In this document: in pieces, positions 35,116-44,085 of the stretch | Numbering within the stretch: the first letter of the stretch is position 1 | How the letters are laid out: each line of letters begins with the position of its first letter | Source: Halostreptopolyspora alba | Lineage (GTDB): Bacteria; Actinomycetota; Actinomycetes; Streptosporangiales; Streptosporangiaceae | Reading direction: 5' to 3' | DNA: 64,000 nucleotides | NCBI GenBank assembly: GCA_003725585.1 | Contig: RJMB01000011.1 | Span: 103,612-167,611, forward strand | Made by a program: the position numbers and the translations under genes | The notes under the pieces: generated by a model | Told to the model about the DNA's origin: nothing | What the model saw: only the letters and a program-made list of their open reading frames with translations | Database searches by the model: none

Positions 35116-36081
35116 TCACCTGGGCGCGAACATGACGTCGACGTCGCGGACCGCGAAACCGAGCGACTCGTACAGCCGCACCGCCGCCTGGTTGCCGTCG
35201 TCCACGTAGAGCAGCACCCCCGGCAGCCCGCGGTCCCGAAGGTAGTGGAGCCCGGTCAGGGTCAGCGCCCTGCCGAGGCCGGTACCGCGCCACTCCGGAG
35301 CGACTCCCACCACGTACACCTCGCCCGCCGGCTCGCCGCCGGTGAGCCCGGCGCCGTCCGCGTGGATCTTGGTCCAGTGGAAGCCCGCCAGGGCGCCGGT
35401 CGCGGTGTCCTCGGCGACGAAGAACCCGTTCGGGTCGAACCAGTCCTCGGCCTCACGCTGGCGGAGGTCCTCGAGGGTGACGCCTCCCTGCTCGGGGTGG
35501 TCGACGAAGGCGGTCGCGTTCACCCGCAACCACTCCTCCTCGTCCGTGCCCACCTCGAAGGAACGGACGACGAGGCGCTCGCTCACCGCCCCCGGAAGCG
35601 CGGGGTCGGGCAGATCGAGCGTCGCGCCGTCAGCGGTTTCGCGCAGCGGCAACCACATCCGGTAGAGCTCGCGTACCTGGTGCAGGTCGGCCGACCGCGC
35701 CAGAGCGAGCGCCCCCGGCAGCCGGCCGTGCGACCACACCCGCACCCCGTCGGCCGGTGCGTCCGCCCGCAGCGAGCGCAGGAGCGACGTGCCGTGTCCC
35801 CGTTGGCGGTGCCCCGGAGCGACGACCAGTTCGGCCGAGTCGGGCTCGCCGGGTGCGCGGTCGGCCAACGCGAAGCCGGCGAGGACGCGCCCTCCGTCGT
35901 CACCGTCCTCGTGGAGCAGGTGGAACCGTGCGGTACCGGCGGCCGCGCCGTGCCGGACACGCAGCAGGGCCTGTTCCGACAACGGGGCGACCCCGTCGTG
36001 TTCGCGCGCCGACTCGGCCATCGCTGTCACGGCATCCGCCTGAGTGGCCGGAAGCGACTCGGTGATGTGCACGTTGGTCAT
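35116..36081 (-). CDS. mshD: mycothiol synthase MshD
   Basis: A 321-residue tandem-GNAT enzyme for the last step of mycothiol synthesis, acetylating Cys-GlcN-Ins with acetyl-CoA. The N-terminal GNAT half carries VVAPGHRQRGHGTSLLR and the C-terminal half VVGVAPEWRGTGLGRALTLTGLHYL. Between them NATAFVDHPEQGGVTLEDL (core FVDHPEQGG) is the MshD-specific substrate segment, and the protein ends with YESLGFAVRDVDVMF. It is in its own unit downstream of the acidic secreted protein gene. Confidence 0.96.
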   Translation of the reverse strand: MTNVHITESLPATQADAVTAMAESAREHDGVAPLSEQALLRVRHGAAAGTARFHLLHEDGDDGGRVLAGFALADRAPGEPDSAELVVAPGHRQRGHGTSLLRSLRADAPADGVRVWSHGRLPGALALARSADLHQVRELYRMWLPLRETADGATLDLPDPALPGAVSERLVVRSFEVGTDEEEWLRVNATAFVDHPEQGGVTLEDLRQREAEDWFDPNGFFVAEDTATGALAGFHWTKIHADGAGLTGGEPAGEVYVVGVAPEWRGTGLGRALTLTGLHYLRDRGLPGVLLYVDDGNQAAVRLYESLGFAVRDVDVMFAPR

Positions 36082-36109
36082 GATCCGAGCCTATTGCGCG
36101 TGCGACCGG

Positions 36110-37267
36110 TCAGCTCCGGCGGCGTTGGCCGACGTAGCCGGGGCCGGCACGGACCCGCCGCACCGGGCCCAACGGCGCGGCGAGGAGCAGAAGCAGCACC
36201 AGGACGGCGAGCAGCATGACCGCGGTGACCACGGGAGACCGTGAGTCCGGTGTGGTGGCGGCGGCCGAAGTCTCCTCGCTGCCGTCGTCCGGCTCGACGG
36301 TGGGGAGGTCGGCGTGGTCCTCCTCGCTCGAGGGGTCCACCTCGGGGAGTTCGGCCGATCCGGAGGGTAGGGAGGGGCGCACGTCCGCGTCGCCGTCGCC
36401 ACGGGGCGTGTCACCCCCCTCCGGCGGGTCCGGTGGCGCGGGGGCGCCGCCAGGTGGGGCCGCCCGGTCCCCTCCCGGGGAGTCGGAGTCGTCACCGGAG
36501 CCGCCGTCAGCTCCGGAACCACCACGGTTCCCGGAGCCGCCACCGGAGCCGTCATCCGATTCCTCGTCCGATCCGGCACTGGTCGGGCTGGGGGATTCGG
36601 GTCCGCTGGTGGGCCGCTGGGTGGGACTCTCCCGGGGAGGCTGGTCCGGCTCCTCCTCGGTACCGCCGCCCTCCCCGGGCGAACCGTCGTCCTGGTCCTG
36701 GTCTTCGTCGGGGGGTTCTTCCTGGTCCTGGTCCTGGTCTTCGTCGGGGGGTTCTTCCTGGTCCTGGTCCTGGTCTTCGTCGGGGGGTTCTTCCTGGTCC
36801 TGGTCCTCGTCATCCTCGGGAGGGGCCACCTCGACCGGCAGCGGTACGGACTCCGCTGTATCGCGCTCCTCCGCGGGGACCTCGCCGCAGTCGGAGCGGT
36901 CCTCGAGAACGGCGTAGGTCACGGTGGCGGTGACCGAGACTGACTCCTCGGGGGTACCGGTGACCTCGGCGCTGGCCGGCGGGGTCTCGGAGTCGAGGGC
37001 CTCGGCCGTGAAACCGCTGTCGGCCTGTGCGTCATACACACACGTTCGGTCCAGCTGGCCGCCGTCGACCCGGAGGGTCAGGGTGATGGGGGTACCGGCC
37101 TCGACGGTGGGAGCCTCAGGGGTCAGGGTGACCACGGGGGCGGCGGCGGAAGACGCGGAACCCGCGAATCCCACGAGGGTCGATCCGACGAAGACGGCGC
37201 CCAGCGGCACCCCGGCCAGCACTCGGAGGGGAAACCAGTGGGGACGGCCGTCCGCGCTGCTCGGCAT
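36110..37267 (-). CDS. secreted, membrane-anchored acidic repeat protein
   Basis: A 385-residue protein. A signal peptide (about 12-43) leads to a small Ig-like beta domain (residues about 44-150) with two Cys, each preceded by a charged residue (DRTCVYDAQ, RSDCGEVPA). About three and a half copies of a 12-residue EDQDQDQEEPPD repeat follow, then a Ser/Gly/Asp/Pro-rich stalk to about 345. A C-terminal transmembrane helix and a basic RRVRAGPGYVGQRRRS tail anchor it. There is no LPXTG. The design suggests a surface-displayed domain on a negatively charged stalk. AGGAGG nine bases before ATG 37267 supports the start. Confidence 0.82.
   Translation of the reverse strand: MPSSADGRPHWFPLRVLAGVPLGAVFVGSTLVGFAGSASSAAAPVVTLTPEAPTVEAGTPITLTLRVDGGQLDRTCVYDAQADSGFTAEALDSETPPASAEVTGTPEESVSVTATVTYAVLEDRSDCGEVPAEERDTAESVPLPVEVAPPEDDEDQDQEEPPDEDQDQDQEEPPDEDQDQDQEEPPDEDQDQDDGSPGEGGGTEEEPDQPPRESPTQRPTSGPESPSPTSAGSDEESDDGSGGGSGNRGGSGADGGSGDDSDSPGGDRAAPPGGAPAPPDPPEGGDTPRGDGDADVRPSLPSGSAELPEVDPSSEEDHADLPTVEPDDGSEETSAAATTPDSRSPVVTAVMLLAVLVLLLLLAAPLGPVRRVRAGPGYVGQRRRS
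36689..36811 (-). repeat. 36-bp tandem repeat within the acidic protein gene
   Basis: A 36-bp unit encoding EDQDQDQEEPPD is repeated with identical bases at 36719-36754 and 36755-36790. It is flanked by a shortened 30-base copy at 36689-36718 and a partial, diverged copy after 36791. Near-perfect identity at the DNA level suggests recent expansion by slippage. Confidence 0.85.
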
Positions 37268-37445
37268 CGGGACAGTCCTCCTACTGTCGGCCCCGTCGCG
37301 CTGTCGCCAACACCGGGGTGGCCGCGAACGGGGAGAGTCGGCCACCCAGAATCATAGGAGGTTCACCATCGGCCCACGAGCCCCGCGAGGCGGGCGATTC
37401 GCCGTCCCGCCAACACGCTCTCCCCTCCGGGAACGAAGACACTGT

Positions 37446-38222
37446 TCAGGCGCGTGACCGGACGGGCCTCGCGCGGTCGGTGGGATCCCCGTCCTCCCGC
37501 TCGTCCTCGGAGTCGTTGGACGCGGCCTTGGCGGAGGGGTCGGGAACGAAGCGGTAGCCGACGTTGCGCACGGTCCCGATCAGGGACTCGTACTCGGCGC
37601 CCAGCTTCGCCCGGAGCCGCCGGACGTGGACGTCGATCGTGCGGGTGCCACCGAAGTAGTCGTATCCCCAGACCTCCTGGAGTAGCTGGGCACGGGTGAA
37701 CACCCGACCGGGGTGTTGCGCCAGGAACTTCAGCAGCTCGAACTCCTTGAACGTGAGATCGAGGATCCGCCCGCGCAGCCGGGCGATGTAGGTGGCCTCG
37801 TCGATGACCAGATCGCCACGGCGGATCTCGTCGGGATCGTCGGATCTGGCCTCGGCCTGGCCCAGTGCCAGTCGCAACCGCGCCTCGACCTCGGCCGGGC
37901 CGGCGGTGGTAAGCAGGAAGTCGTCGACCTCCCAGTCGGAGGTGAGCGCCGCGAGCCCGCCCTCGGTCAGGATCGCGACGAGCGGACAGTCGAGACCGGT
38001 GGTTTTGAGCAGGCGGCAGAAGTTGCGCGCGGCCACGAGGTCCTTGCGGGCGTCGACCAGCGCGGCGTCCACCGGTGTGGTGGCCGAACGCTCGGTCCCC
38101 GGTGTCAGGAGAGCTCCGGCTTCCGCTGGGGACACGCGTACCGAGTGCAGTAGGAGGCCGAGGGCGGGTAGAACGTGGTCCGACGGTTCGTTGGAGTTCG
38201 TAAGCAGTAGGAGATGGCTCAT
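37446..38222 (-). CDS. glnR: nitrogen-metabolism regulator GlnR
   Basis: A 258-residue OmpR-type orphan response regulator that controls ammonium assimilation genes in actinomycetes. The receiver-like domain begins [20 protein letters not shown] and includes [23 protein letters not shown]. The winged helix holds [55 protein letters not shown] (core [20 protein letters not shown]), near-identical to streptomycete GlnR. The acidic phospho-pocket is incomplete, consistent with phosphorylation-independent dimers. The last 30 residues are a charged tail. It is divergent from the MoaD/ThiS-like gene. Confidence 0.94.
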   Translation of the reverse strand: MSHLLLLTNSNEPSDHVLPALGLLLHSVRVSPAEAGALLTPGTERSATTPVDAALVDARKDLVAARNFCRLLKTTGLDCPLVAILTEGGLAALTSDWEVDDFLLTTAGPAEVEARLRLALGQAEARSDDPDEIRRGDLVIDEATYIARLRGRILDLTFKEFELLKFLAQHPGRVFTRAQLLQEVWGYDYFGGTRTIDVHVRRLRAKLGAEYESLIGTVRNVGYRFVPDPSAKAASNDSEDEREDGDPTDRARPVRSRA

Positions 38223-38331
38223 GGGTCTCTTCCCGTCGCCCCGCGTGTCGCGGTAGTCGAAGGCACCATCGCCCCCGGTGAAGGATGAATTTCGAGTGTT
38301 TCGCCTCCGAGAAAATCAAGGATAGTCAACG

Positions 38332-38592
38332 ATGGCGAGTGGGACCATTAGGTACTGGGCCGCGGCGAAGGACGCCGCCGGTCGGGAGTCGGAGCCCTAC
38401 AACGCGGGCACCCTGGCCGAAGCACTGAAAGCGGTGCGTTCCCGGCATTTCGGTAACGACCAGTTGTTGCGGGTGCTCGACCGGTCGTCGTTCCTGGTGG
38501 ACGAGTACCCGGTGGGTAAACGGGCGCACGGTGAGGTCACACTGACGGAGGGCGGCACGGTCGAGGTGCTGCCGCCTTTCGCGGGCGGTTGA
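38332..38592 (+). CDS. MoaD/ThiS-like sulfur-carrier protein
   Basis: An 86-residue ubiquitin-fold protein ending VEVLPPFAGG; the terminal Gly-Gly is the site that becomes a thiocarboxylate. TIRYWAAAKDAAGRESEPY and LDRSSFLVDEYPV match the MoaD family. Partner MoaE or an E1-like activator is not encoded nearby, so it may serve molybdopterin or another sulfur-transfer pathway. AAGGA nine bases before ATG 38332 supports the start. The glutaredoxin-like gene follows 52 bases later. Confidence 0.9.
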   Translation: MASGTIRYWAAAKDAAGRESEPYNAGTLAEALKAVRSRHFGNDQLLRVLDRSSFLVDEYPVGKRAHGEVTLTEGGTVEVLPPFAGG

Positions 38593-38644
38593 TCCCGGAC
38601 CACGTCCGCGTTGTGGCCCGACGAGCGCAGTGTGGAGGGAACCC

Positions 38645-38899
38645 ATGAGTGGCACCGAACCCGCGCAGCGGATCACCATGCTCGGTAAACCCGGCTGTCA
38701 CCTGTGTGACGACGCGCTCCGGGTGATCGAGCGCGTTGCCGCCGATCTCGGCGTCGGTTATGCCGTGCGGGATATCACAATGGCGAGTCAGGGCGAGCGG
38801 GACGAGTACTGGGAACGGATCCCGGTGACCTTCGTCGATGGAAGGCCGCACGACTTCTGGCGGGTCAGTGAGAAACGCCTGCGGGCTGCCCTGGAATGA
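38645..38899 (+). CDS. glutaredoxin-like (DUF836) protein
   Basis: An 84-residue thioredoxin-fold protein. ITMLGKPGCHLCDDALRVIERV carries a CxxC motif (CHLC) as in DUF836/glutaredoxin-like proteins, and ERIPVTFVDGRPHDFWRVS provides the cis-Pro (IPV). It probably reduces disulfides, perhaps with mycothiol, or binds metals. It lies upstream of the rex promoter, and transcription from the MoaD-like gene might read into rex. Confidence 0.9.
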   Translation: MSGTEPAQRITMLGKPGCHLCDDALRVIERVAADLGVGYAVRDITMASQGERDEYWERIPVTFVDGRPHDFWRVSEKRLRAALE

Positions 38900-38937
38900 G
38901 GCCCGTGACAGTGGGTTTCCCGGAGCGCCAACCCGCT

Positions 38938-38966
38938 TTGTGCTCACTTTCACAAGGGCGTAATCT
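38938..38966 (+). promoter_or_regulatory. Rex operator overlapping the rex-hem promoter
   Basis: TTGTGCTCACTTTCACAA (38938-38955) fits the Rex operator TTGTGAANNNNTTCACAA, with one half perfect and two mismatches in the other. A -35 TTGTGC (38938-38943), 17 bases, then -10 TAATCT (38961-38966) forms a good promoter that the operator covers. It is 124-152 bases before the rex GTG. This predicts NADH-sensitive autorepression, as known for rex-hem in Streptomyces coelicolor. Confidence 0.85.
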
Positions 38967-39089
38967 GGGGCGAAAATCCGTTCCGGCCAGGGTCTTGACA
39001 GGTGTGATGCACGGTCACATGGGGGCATCGGACCTGTGTGAACCCTCCACTGAGTCAGACCGACCATCGCTGCCCAGGAGCGCACGCCT

Positions 39090-39815
39090 GTGACCCGCCG
39101 TACTCCACGGCCCCGGGAAAGGGGAATCCCGGAGGCGACAGTCGCCCGACTCCCGGTGTACCTACGCGCCCTGCAGGCGCTGAACGACCAGGGGACCCCC
39201 ACGGTCTCCTCCGAGGACCTCGCCGCCACCACCGGTGTGAACTCGGCCAAGCTACGCAAGGACCTGTCGCACCTGGGCTCCTACGGGACCCGTGGGGTCG
39301 GCTACGACGTCGACTACCTGATCTACCAGGTCTCGCGTGAGCTTGGTCTCACCCAGGACTGGTCGGTGGCCATCATTGGGATCGGCAACCTGGGGCGCGC
39401 ACTGGCCAACTACGGCGGGTTCGGCTCGCGCGGGTTCCGGATCGCGGCGTTGCTGGACGCCGACTCCTCGATCGTCGGTGACAAGGTCGCTGGGCTGCCG
39501 GTACGGCATATTGAGATCCTGGAGGAGGTTGTCGGAGTCGAGGACGTCTCGATCGGTGTCATCGCCACCCCGGCCGCCGCGGCGCAGACCGTGTGCGACC
39601 GTCTCGTCGGGTGCGGCGTCACCAGCGTCCTGAACTTCGCGCCCGTGGTACTCAACGTGCCGGCGGCCGTGGATGTGCGTAAGGTCGATCTGTCCATCGA
39701 GCTACAGATCCTGGCTTTCCACGAGCAGCGAAAGTCCGACGGCCACGGCGCGTCGGAGTGGTTCGGGATGCCGGGAAGCCTGAGGGATGCCGGCACGTCT
39801 GACCTGAGCGGTTAG
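39090..39815 (+). CDS. rex: redox-sensing transcriptional repressor Rex
   Basis: A 241-residue NADH/NAD+-sensing repressor. The N-terminal winged helix (about 15-82) has VARLPVYLRALQAL and VNSAKLRKDLSHLGSYGTRGVGY. The Rossmann domain includes the dinucleotide loop IIGIGNLGRALANY (about 95-108) and FNPxR-region equivalent GFGSRGFRIAALLDAD. A C-terminal domain-swapped helix is LQILAFHEQRK. High NADH releases it from its operators. It is the first gene of the hem operon; the gap to hemA is 42 bases. Confidence 0.97.
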   Translation: MTRRTPRPRERGIPEATVARLPVYLRALQALNDQGTPTVSSEDLAATTGVNSAKLRKDLSHLGSYGTRGVGYDVDYLIYQVSRELGLTQDWSVAIIGIGNLGRALANYGGFGSRGFRIAALLDADSSIVGDKVAGLPVRHIEILEEVVGVEDVSIGVIATPAAAAQTVCDRLVGCGVTSVLNFAPVVLNVPAAVDVRKVDLSIELQILAFHEQRKSDGHGASEWFGMPGSLRDAGTSDLSG

Positions 39816-39857
39816 CGGTATGTGTGTCGCGGTTGTAGTGCCTGTATTGGAGCGCAG

Positions 39858-41369
39858 ATGAGTGTCCTCGCCGTCGGGGTGAGCCACCGGAGTTCGCCCG
39901 TGGCGCTGCTGGAGCGTGTCGCGTTGGACGACGACGCGCGCCGGAAAGCCATGTCTCAGATGGCGAACTCCTCAGCGGTCAACGAAGTGATGATGGTCAG
40001 CACGTGCAACCGCACGGAGATCTACGCCGACGTCGACAAGTTCCACCCCGCGGTCACGGCGGTCACCGAGCTGCTCTCGTGGCACACCGGGGTCGCGCTG
40101 AGCGAGTTGTCGGACCATCTCTACGTGCACTACGAGGAACGCGCCATCCAGCACCTCTTCTCCGTCACGTGCGGTCTGGACTCCATGGTGGTCGGTGAGG
40201 GCCAGATCCTCGGTCAGGTGCGCGACGCCCTCAAGGACGCCCAGAACGGGGGCACGTTGGGGCGCGTGCTGAACGACCTCGGCCAGCGCGCGCTCCGGGT
40301 GGGCAAGCGCGCGCACACCGAGACCCACATCGACCATGCCGGCGCCGACATGGTGAGTCTGGGGCTGGCCGTCGCCGGTCGCCACCTGGGGGCCGAAACG
40401 GAGACCAAGGCCGGCGCGGCGGAGGCGCCCGCCGAGGGGGCCCGCTGCCCCATGGGTTCCTCGACCGCCGCTCGTGCCACGGACGCGGTCGGCGAGGCCG
40501 ACGACGTCGAGGCCGCCATGCCGCGACCGCGAGCGCTCACCGGTACCCGCGTGCTGGTGCTCGGCGCCGGGTCGATGAGCGCGCTTTCGGCCAACACCGT
40601 GGCCAGGCAGGGCGCGAGCACCGTCCTGGTGTCGAACCGCACCCACGACCGCGCCGCGCGGCTCGCCGAGTGCCTCACCGAAGCGTACGAGCCCATCGAC
40701 GGCCGGGCGGTGTCGTTCGAGCGGGCGGCCGAGGTGCTGTCCGAGGTGGACCTGGTGGTGTCCTGCACGGGCGCCCAGGGACTGGTGCTGACCCGCGAGA
40801 CCGTCGAGGCCGCCGCGCGACGGCGCGGCTCCGCGCGCCCGCTGGTCTTCCTCGACCTGGCCCTGCCGCACGACATCGACACCGACATCCGCGAGCTCGA
40901 CGACGTCCGGCTGATCGACATCGAGGACCTGCGGAACGCGGTGGCTCACGGCGACACCGGCGGGATGGACGACGCCGGTCACACTGGGGCCGTTTCCGTG
41001 GTCCGCGAGATCGTCGACGAGGAGGTCGCCGAGTACCAGTCGGTCCGGCGCGCGGAACTGGTCGCCCCGACCGTGGTCGCGCTGCGCAGCAAGGCCCGCA
41101 CCGTTCTCGACGCCGAGCTCGCCCGGCTCCAGGGGCGGCTGCCCGACCTGGACGACAAGACACGTGACGAGGTCGGCCACGCGATGCGGCGCGTGGTCGA
41201 CAAACTGTTGCACCAGCCCACCGTGCGGGTGAAGGAGCTGGCCGCGGGGCCGGACGGCGACTCCTACGAGGCGGCGCTGCGCGAGCTGTTCGACCTCGAT
41301 CCCGGCACCCCCGACGCGGTCTCCAAACCCGAGCAGGGGCCGCGTGGCGCGCTCGGGGAGGAGCACTAG
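39858..41369 (+). CDS. hemA: glutamyl-tRNA reductase
   Basis: A 503-residue NADPH enzyme that makes glutamate-1-semialdehyde from Glu-tRNA, the first step of C5-pathway tetrapyrrole synthesis. The catalytic Cys50 is in VSTCNRTEIY; GLDSMVVGEGQILGQVRDAL, GAGSMSALSANTVARQGA (NADPH loop) and the C-terminal dimerisation helices are all present. An insertion of about 45 residues (roughly 183-230), rich in Ala/Glu and holding a Cys-Pro pair (Cys197), separates the catalytic and NADPH domains. ATG 39858 with GGAG five bases upstream is the start. It is followed by hemC after two bases. Confidence 0.96.
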   Translation: MSVLAVGVSHRSSPVALLERVALDDDARRKAMSQMANSSAVNEVMMVSTCNRTEIYADVDKFHPAVTAVTELLSWHTGVALSELSDHLYVHYEERAIQHLFSVTCGLDSMVVGEGQILGQVRDALKDAQNGGTLGRVLNDLGQRALRVGKRAHTETHIDHAGADMVSLGLAVAGRHLGAETETKAGAAEAPAEGARCPMGSSTAARATDAVGEADDVEAAMPRPRALTGTRVLVLGAGSMSALSANTVARQGASTVLVSNRTHDRAARLAECLTEAYEPIDGRAVSFERAAEVLSEVDLVVSCTGAQGLVLTRETVEAAARRRGSARPLVFLDLALPHDIDTDIRELDDVRLIDIEDLRNAVAHGDTGGMDDAGHTGAVSVVREIVDEEVAEYQSVRRAELVAPTVVALRSKARTVLDAELARLQGRLPDLDDKTRDEVGHAMRRVVDKLLHQPTVRVKELAAGPDGDSYEAALRELFDLDPGTPDAVSKPEQGPRGALGEEH

Positions 41370-41371
41370 CC

Positions 41372-42352
41372 ATGAGTGCAGCACCGGTCCGCCTGGGAAC
41401 CCGCCGCAGCCCCATGGCCACGGCGCAGTCGCAACAGGTCGCCGACGCGATCACCGCGTACACGGGGACGCCGGTCGATCTGGTCCTGGTCACCAGCTTC
41501 GGCGACGTCACCAGGGCCCACCTGACACAACTCGGCGGCACCGGGGTGTTCGTCAACGCGCTGCGTGATGAGCTGCTCTCGGGTTCCATCGACATCGCCG
41601 TGCACTCGCTGAAGGACCTGCCCACCACTCCCGCCGAGGGGTTGGGCCTGGTCGCCATCACCGAGCGTGAGGATCCGCGCGACGCGTTGTGCGCCCGCGA
41701 CGGACTCAAGTTCGCCGACCTGCCGTCCGGGGCGCGGGTCGGCACCGGATCCCCACGTCGCGCGGCCCAGCTCGCGCGTCAGCGCCCGGACCTGGAGTTC
41801 GTCCCCATCCGCGGCAACGCCGGCACGCGCCTGGACAAGGTGGCCTCCGGCGAGGTCGACGCGGTCGTGCTGGCCTACGCCGGCCTGGTCCGGGTGGGCC
41901 GCACCGACGACATCACCGACGTGTTCGAGCCCGAGCTGCTGCTCCCCGCCCCGGGGCAGGGGGCGCTCGCCGTCGAGTGCCGCACCGAGCGCGCGGTTCC
42001 GCGGGACCTGGGGCCGCTCGGGGCGGTGGACGACGGACGGACCAGGGCCGCCGTCACGGCCGAGCGTGTCGTCCTCGCCGAGCTGGAGGCCGGATGCGCG
42101 GCTCCGGTGGGCGCCTACGCCGAGTGCCACGACGACCGGTTGCGGTTGCGCGCCGCCGTGGTCGCCACCGACGGCTCGCGGGCGATACACCGGGAAGGGG
42201 TGGTGTCCATCGAGGGTGGAGACACGGGTGACATCACCGAAACCGCCACTGGACTGGCCAGACAGCTGGCTCGCGAGATGGTCGAGGAAGGAGCCGACCG
42301 CATCGTCGCCGATGCCGGTGCCCGGACTGGGGCGCCGAGTCCGGAAGTATGA
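41372..42352 (+). CDS. hemC: porphobilinogen deaminase (hydroxymethylbilane synthase)
   Basis: A 326-residue enzyme that polymerises four porphobilinogens. RLGTRRSPMATAQSQQVAD, HSLKDLPTT, GTGSPRRAAQLARQRPD and RGNAGTRLDKV form the substrate channel, and the dipyrromethane cofactor Cys is in ELEAGCAAPVGAYA. Length is normal. Its stop overlaps the start of hemD/cobA by four bases (ATGA). Confidence 0.97.
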   Translation: MSAAPVRLGTRRSPMATAQSQQVADAITAYTGTPVDLVLVTSFGDVTRAHLTQLGGTGVFVNALRDELLSGSIDIAVHSLKDLPTTPAEGLGLVAITEREDPRDALCARDGLKFADLPSGARVGTGSPRRAAQLARQRPDLEFVPIRGNAGTRLDKVASGEVDAVVLAYAGLVRVGRTDDITDVFEPELLLPAPGQGALAVECRTERAVPRDLGPLGAVDDGRTRAAVTAERVVLAELEAGCAAPVGAYAECHDDRLRLRAAVVATDGSRAIHREGVVSIEGGDTGDITETATGLARQLAREMVEEGADRIVADAGARTGAPSPEV

Positions 42353-44046
42353 GGAGCGATCGCACATTGAATCCGCAGAGTGAGAACCAGGAGCCGCGGG
42401 CCGAGACCCCGGCCACGCCCGCAGCCGGTCACGTCGCCCTCGTGGGGGCCGGACCGGGGAGCGCGGAGCTGCTGACACTTCGCGGCGCGGCGCTTCTCGC
42501 CAAGGCCGATGTGGTCTTCACCGTACGGGAGCCGGGTCCTGAGCTGGCGAAGTACCGCGGCGCCCTGCTCCGGCACTGCCGCGAGGACGTCAAGGTCGTG
42601 GAGCCGGCCGAGTGCGGCGGAGAGATCGACGCTCTCGCGGTGACCCACGCGCGCGACGGCCACCGCGTGGTGCGGTTGTACAGTGGCGATCCGATCTTCG
42701 GCTGCCGGGGCGCGGACCTCGCCGCCGCCTGCCGCGAGGCCGGTGTCGAGTACGAGGTCGTCCCGGGCCTGCCCGCGGTGACCGCGGTTCCCACTCATGC
42801 CGGCATCCCGCTCATGCCCGAAGGGGTGAGCGATGTCCGGGTGGTCAACGCCAAGGACCCCGGGGCCGACTGGAGCCATCGGGGCGAGGGGACGCTCGTC
42901 GTGATGTTCCCCGACGCGCCCGACGGCGAGGACGCCCGCCACAGCGGCCCCGGTTACGACCAGCTGTGCAAGTCGCTGGTGGCCGGAGGGCGCCCGGGTA
43001 CCACGCCGGTGGCCGCGACCCGCATGGGCAGCACCACCGAACAGACCACCGTCGTCTCCACGCTGTCCCGGCTGACCGCCGACATCAAGGCGGCCGACGC
43101 CAAGGGCCACAACGTCACCACTCCGGCCCTGGTCATCGTCGGGGAGGCCGCCGAACGGCAGCGGGAGCTGTCCTGGTTCGAGACGCGCCCGCTGTTCGGC
43201 TGGCGGGTCCTCGTGCCCCGCACGAAGGAGCAGGCGGCGAGCCTGTCCGAGCAGCTGTACGGATACGGGGCCGTGCCCGAGGAGGTGCCCACGATCTCGG
43301 TGGAGCCGCCCCGCACCCCGCAGCAGATCGAACGAGCCGTCCGCGGTCTGGTGACCGGCCGTTACCAGTGGGTCGCGTTCACGTCGTTCAACGCCGTGAA
43401 GGCCATCCGGGAACGGTTCGAGTCCTACGGGCTGGACGCCCGCGCGTTCGCCGGGGTGAAGGTGGCCGCCGTCGGGGAGCAGACCGCGGCCGCCCTGCGC
43501 GACTTCGGCATCCAGCCCGACCTCACTCCACCGCCCGAGAAGCAGTCCGCCGCGGGGCTGGTCGAGGTGTGGCCGCCCTACGACGCCGAGCTCGACCCGA
43601 TCGAACGCGTGCTGCTGCCGCGTGCCGACATCGCCACCGAGACGCTCGCGGCCGGCCTCGGCGACCTCGGCTGGGAGGTCGACGACGTCACCGCCTACCG
43701 CACGGTGCGCGCCGCCCCGCCGCCGGCCCCCACCCGCGAGGCCATCAAGGGCGGTGAGTTCGACGCCGTTCTGTTCACGTCGTCCTCGACCGTGCGCAAC
43801 CTCGTGGGGATCGCCGGCAAGCCCCACAACGCGACCGTCATCGGGGTGATCGGACCCGAGACCGCCAAGACCGCCGAGGAGTTCGGGCTGCGTGTCGACG
43901 TGACCGCACCGAAGACGTCGGTTTCCGCGCTGGCGTCGGCCCTTTCGGAGTACGGTGCGACCCAACGGGCGGAGGCGGTCGCCGCGGGCAAACCCGTGCT
44001 CAAACCCAGCCAGAAGCGGCGCGGGCGCAGGCGCAAGACCGTCTGA
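42349..44046 (+). CDS. hemD: fused uroporphyrinogen-III methyltransferase/synthase
   Basis: A 565-residue bifunctional protein. Residues about 24-275 are a SUMT (CobA) methyltransferase domain: VALVGAGPGSAELLTLRGAALL, the LYSGDPIFGC loop and GLPAVTAVPTHAGIPL. Residues about 280-545 are a HemD uroporphyrinogen-III synthase domain: PLFGWRVLVPRTKEQA, WVAFTSFNAVKAI and LFTSSSTVRNLVG. The fusion is common in actinomycetes and sends the precursor towards both haem and sirohaem/B12. The ATG at 42349 overlaps the hemC stop. The C-terminus ends in a Lys/Arg run. Confidence 0.95.
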   Translation: MRSDRTLNPQSENQEPRAETPATPAAGHVALVGAGPGSAELLTLRGAALLAKADVVFTVREPGPELAKYRGALLRHCREDVKVVEPAECGGEIDALAVTHARDGHRVVRLYSGDPIFGCRGADLAAACREAGVEYEVVPGLPAVTAVPTHAGIPLMPEGVSDVRVVNAKDPGADWSHRGEGTLVVMFPDAPDGEDARHSGPGYDQLCKSLVAGGRPGTTPVAATRMGSTTEQTTVVSTLSRLTADIKAADAKGHNVTTPALVIVGEAAERQRELSWFETRPLFGWRVLVPRTKEQAASLSEQLYGYGAVPEEVPTISVEPPRTPQQIERAVRGLVTGRYQWVAFTSFNAVKAIRERFESYGLDARAFAGVKVAAVGEQTAAALRDFGIQPDLTPPPEKQSAAGLVEVWPPYDAELDPIERVLLPRADIATETLAAGLGDLGWEVDDVTAYRTVRAAPPPAPTREAIKGGEFDAVLFTSSSTVRNLVGIAGKPHNATVIGVIGPETAKTAEEFGLRVDVTAPKTSVSALASALSEYGATQRAEAVAAGKPVLKPSQKRRGRRRKTV

Positions 44047-44085
44047 GCCCTGCCGCCGTATCGCAGACAGAGGAGCCACCGGCCA

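Noticed and set aside
39003..39019. Crp-like site TGTGA-N7-TCACA upstream of rex
   Set aside because: Known Crp and Rex sites use six spacer bases; kept only as a note in the Rex finding.
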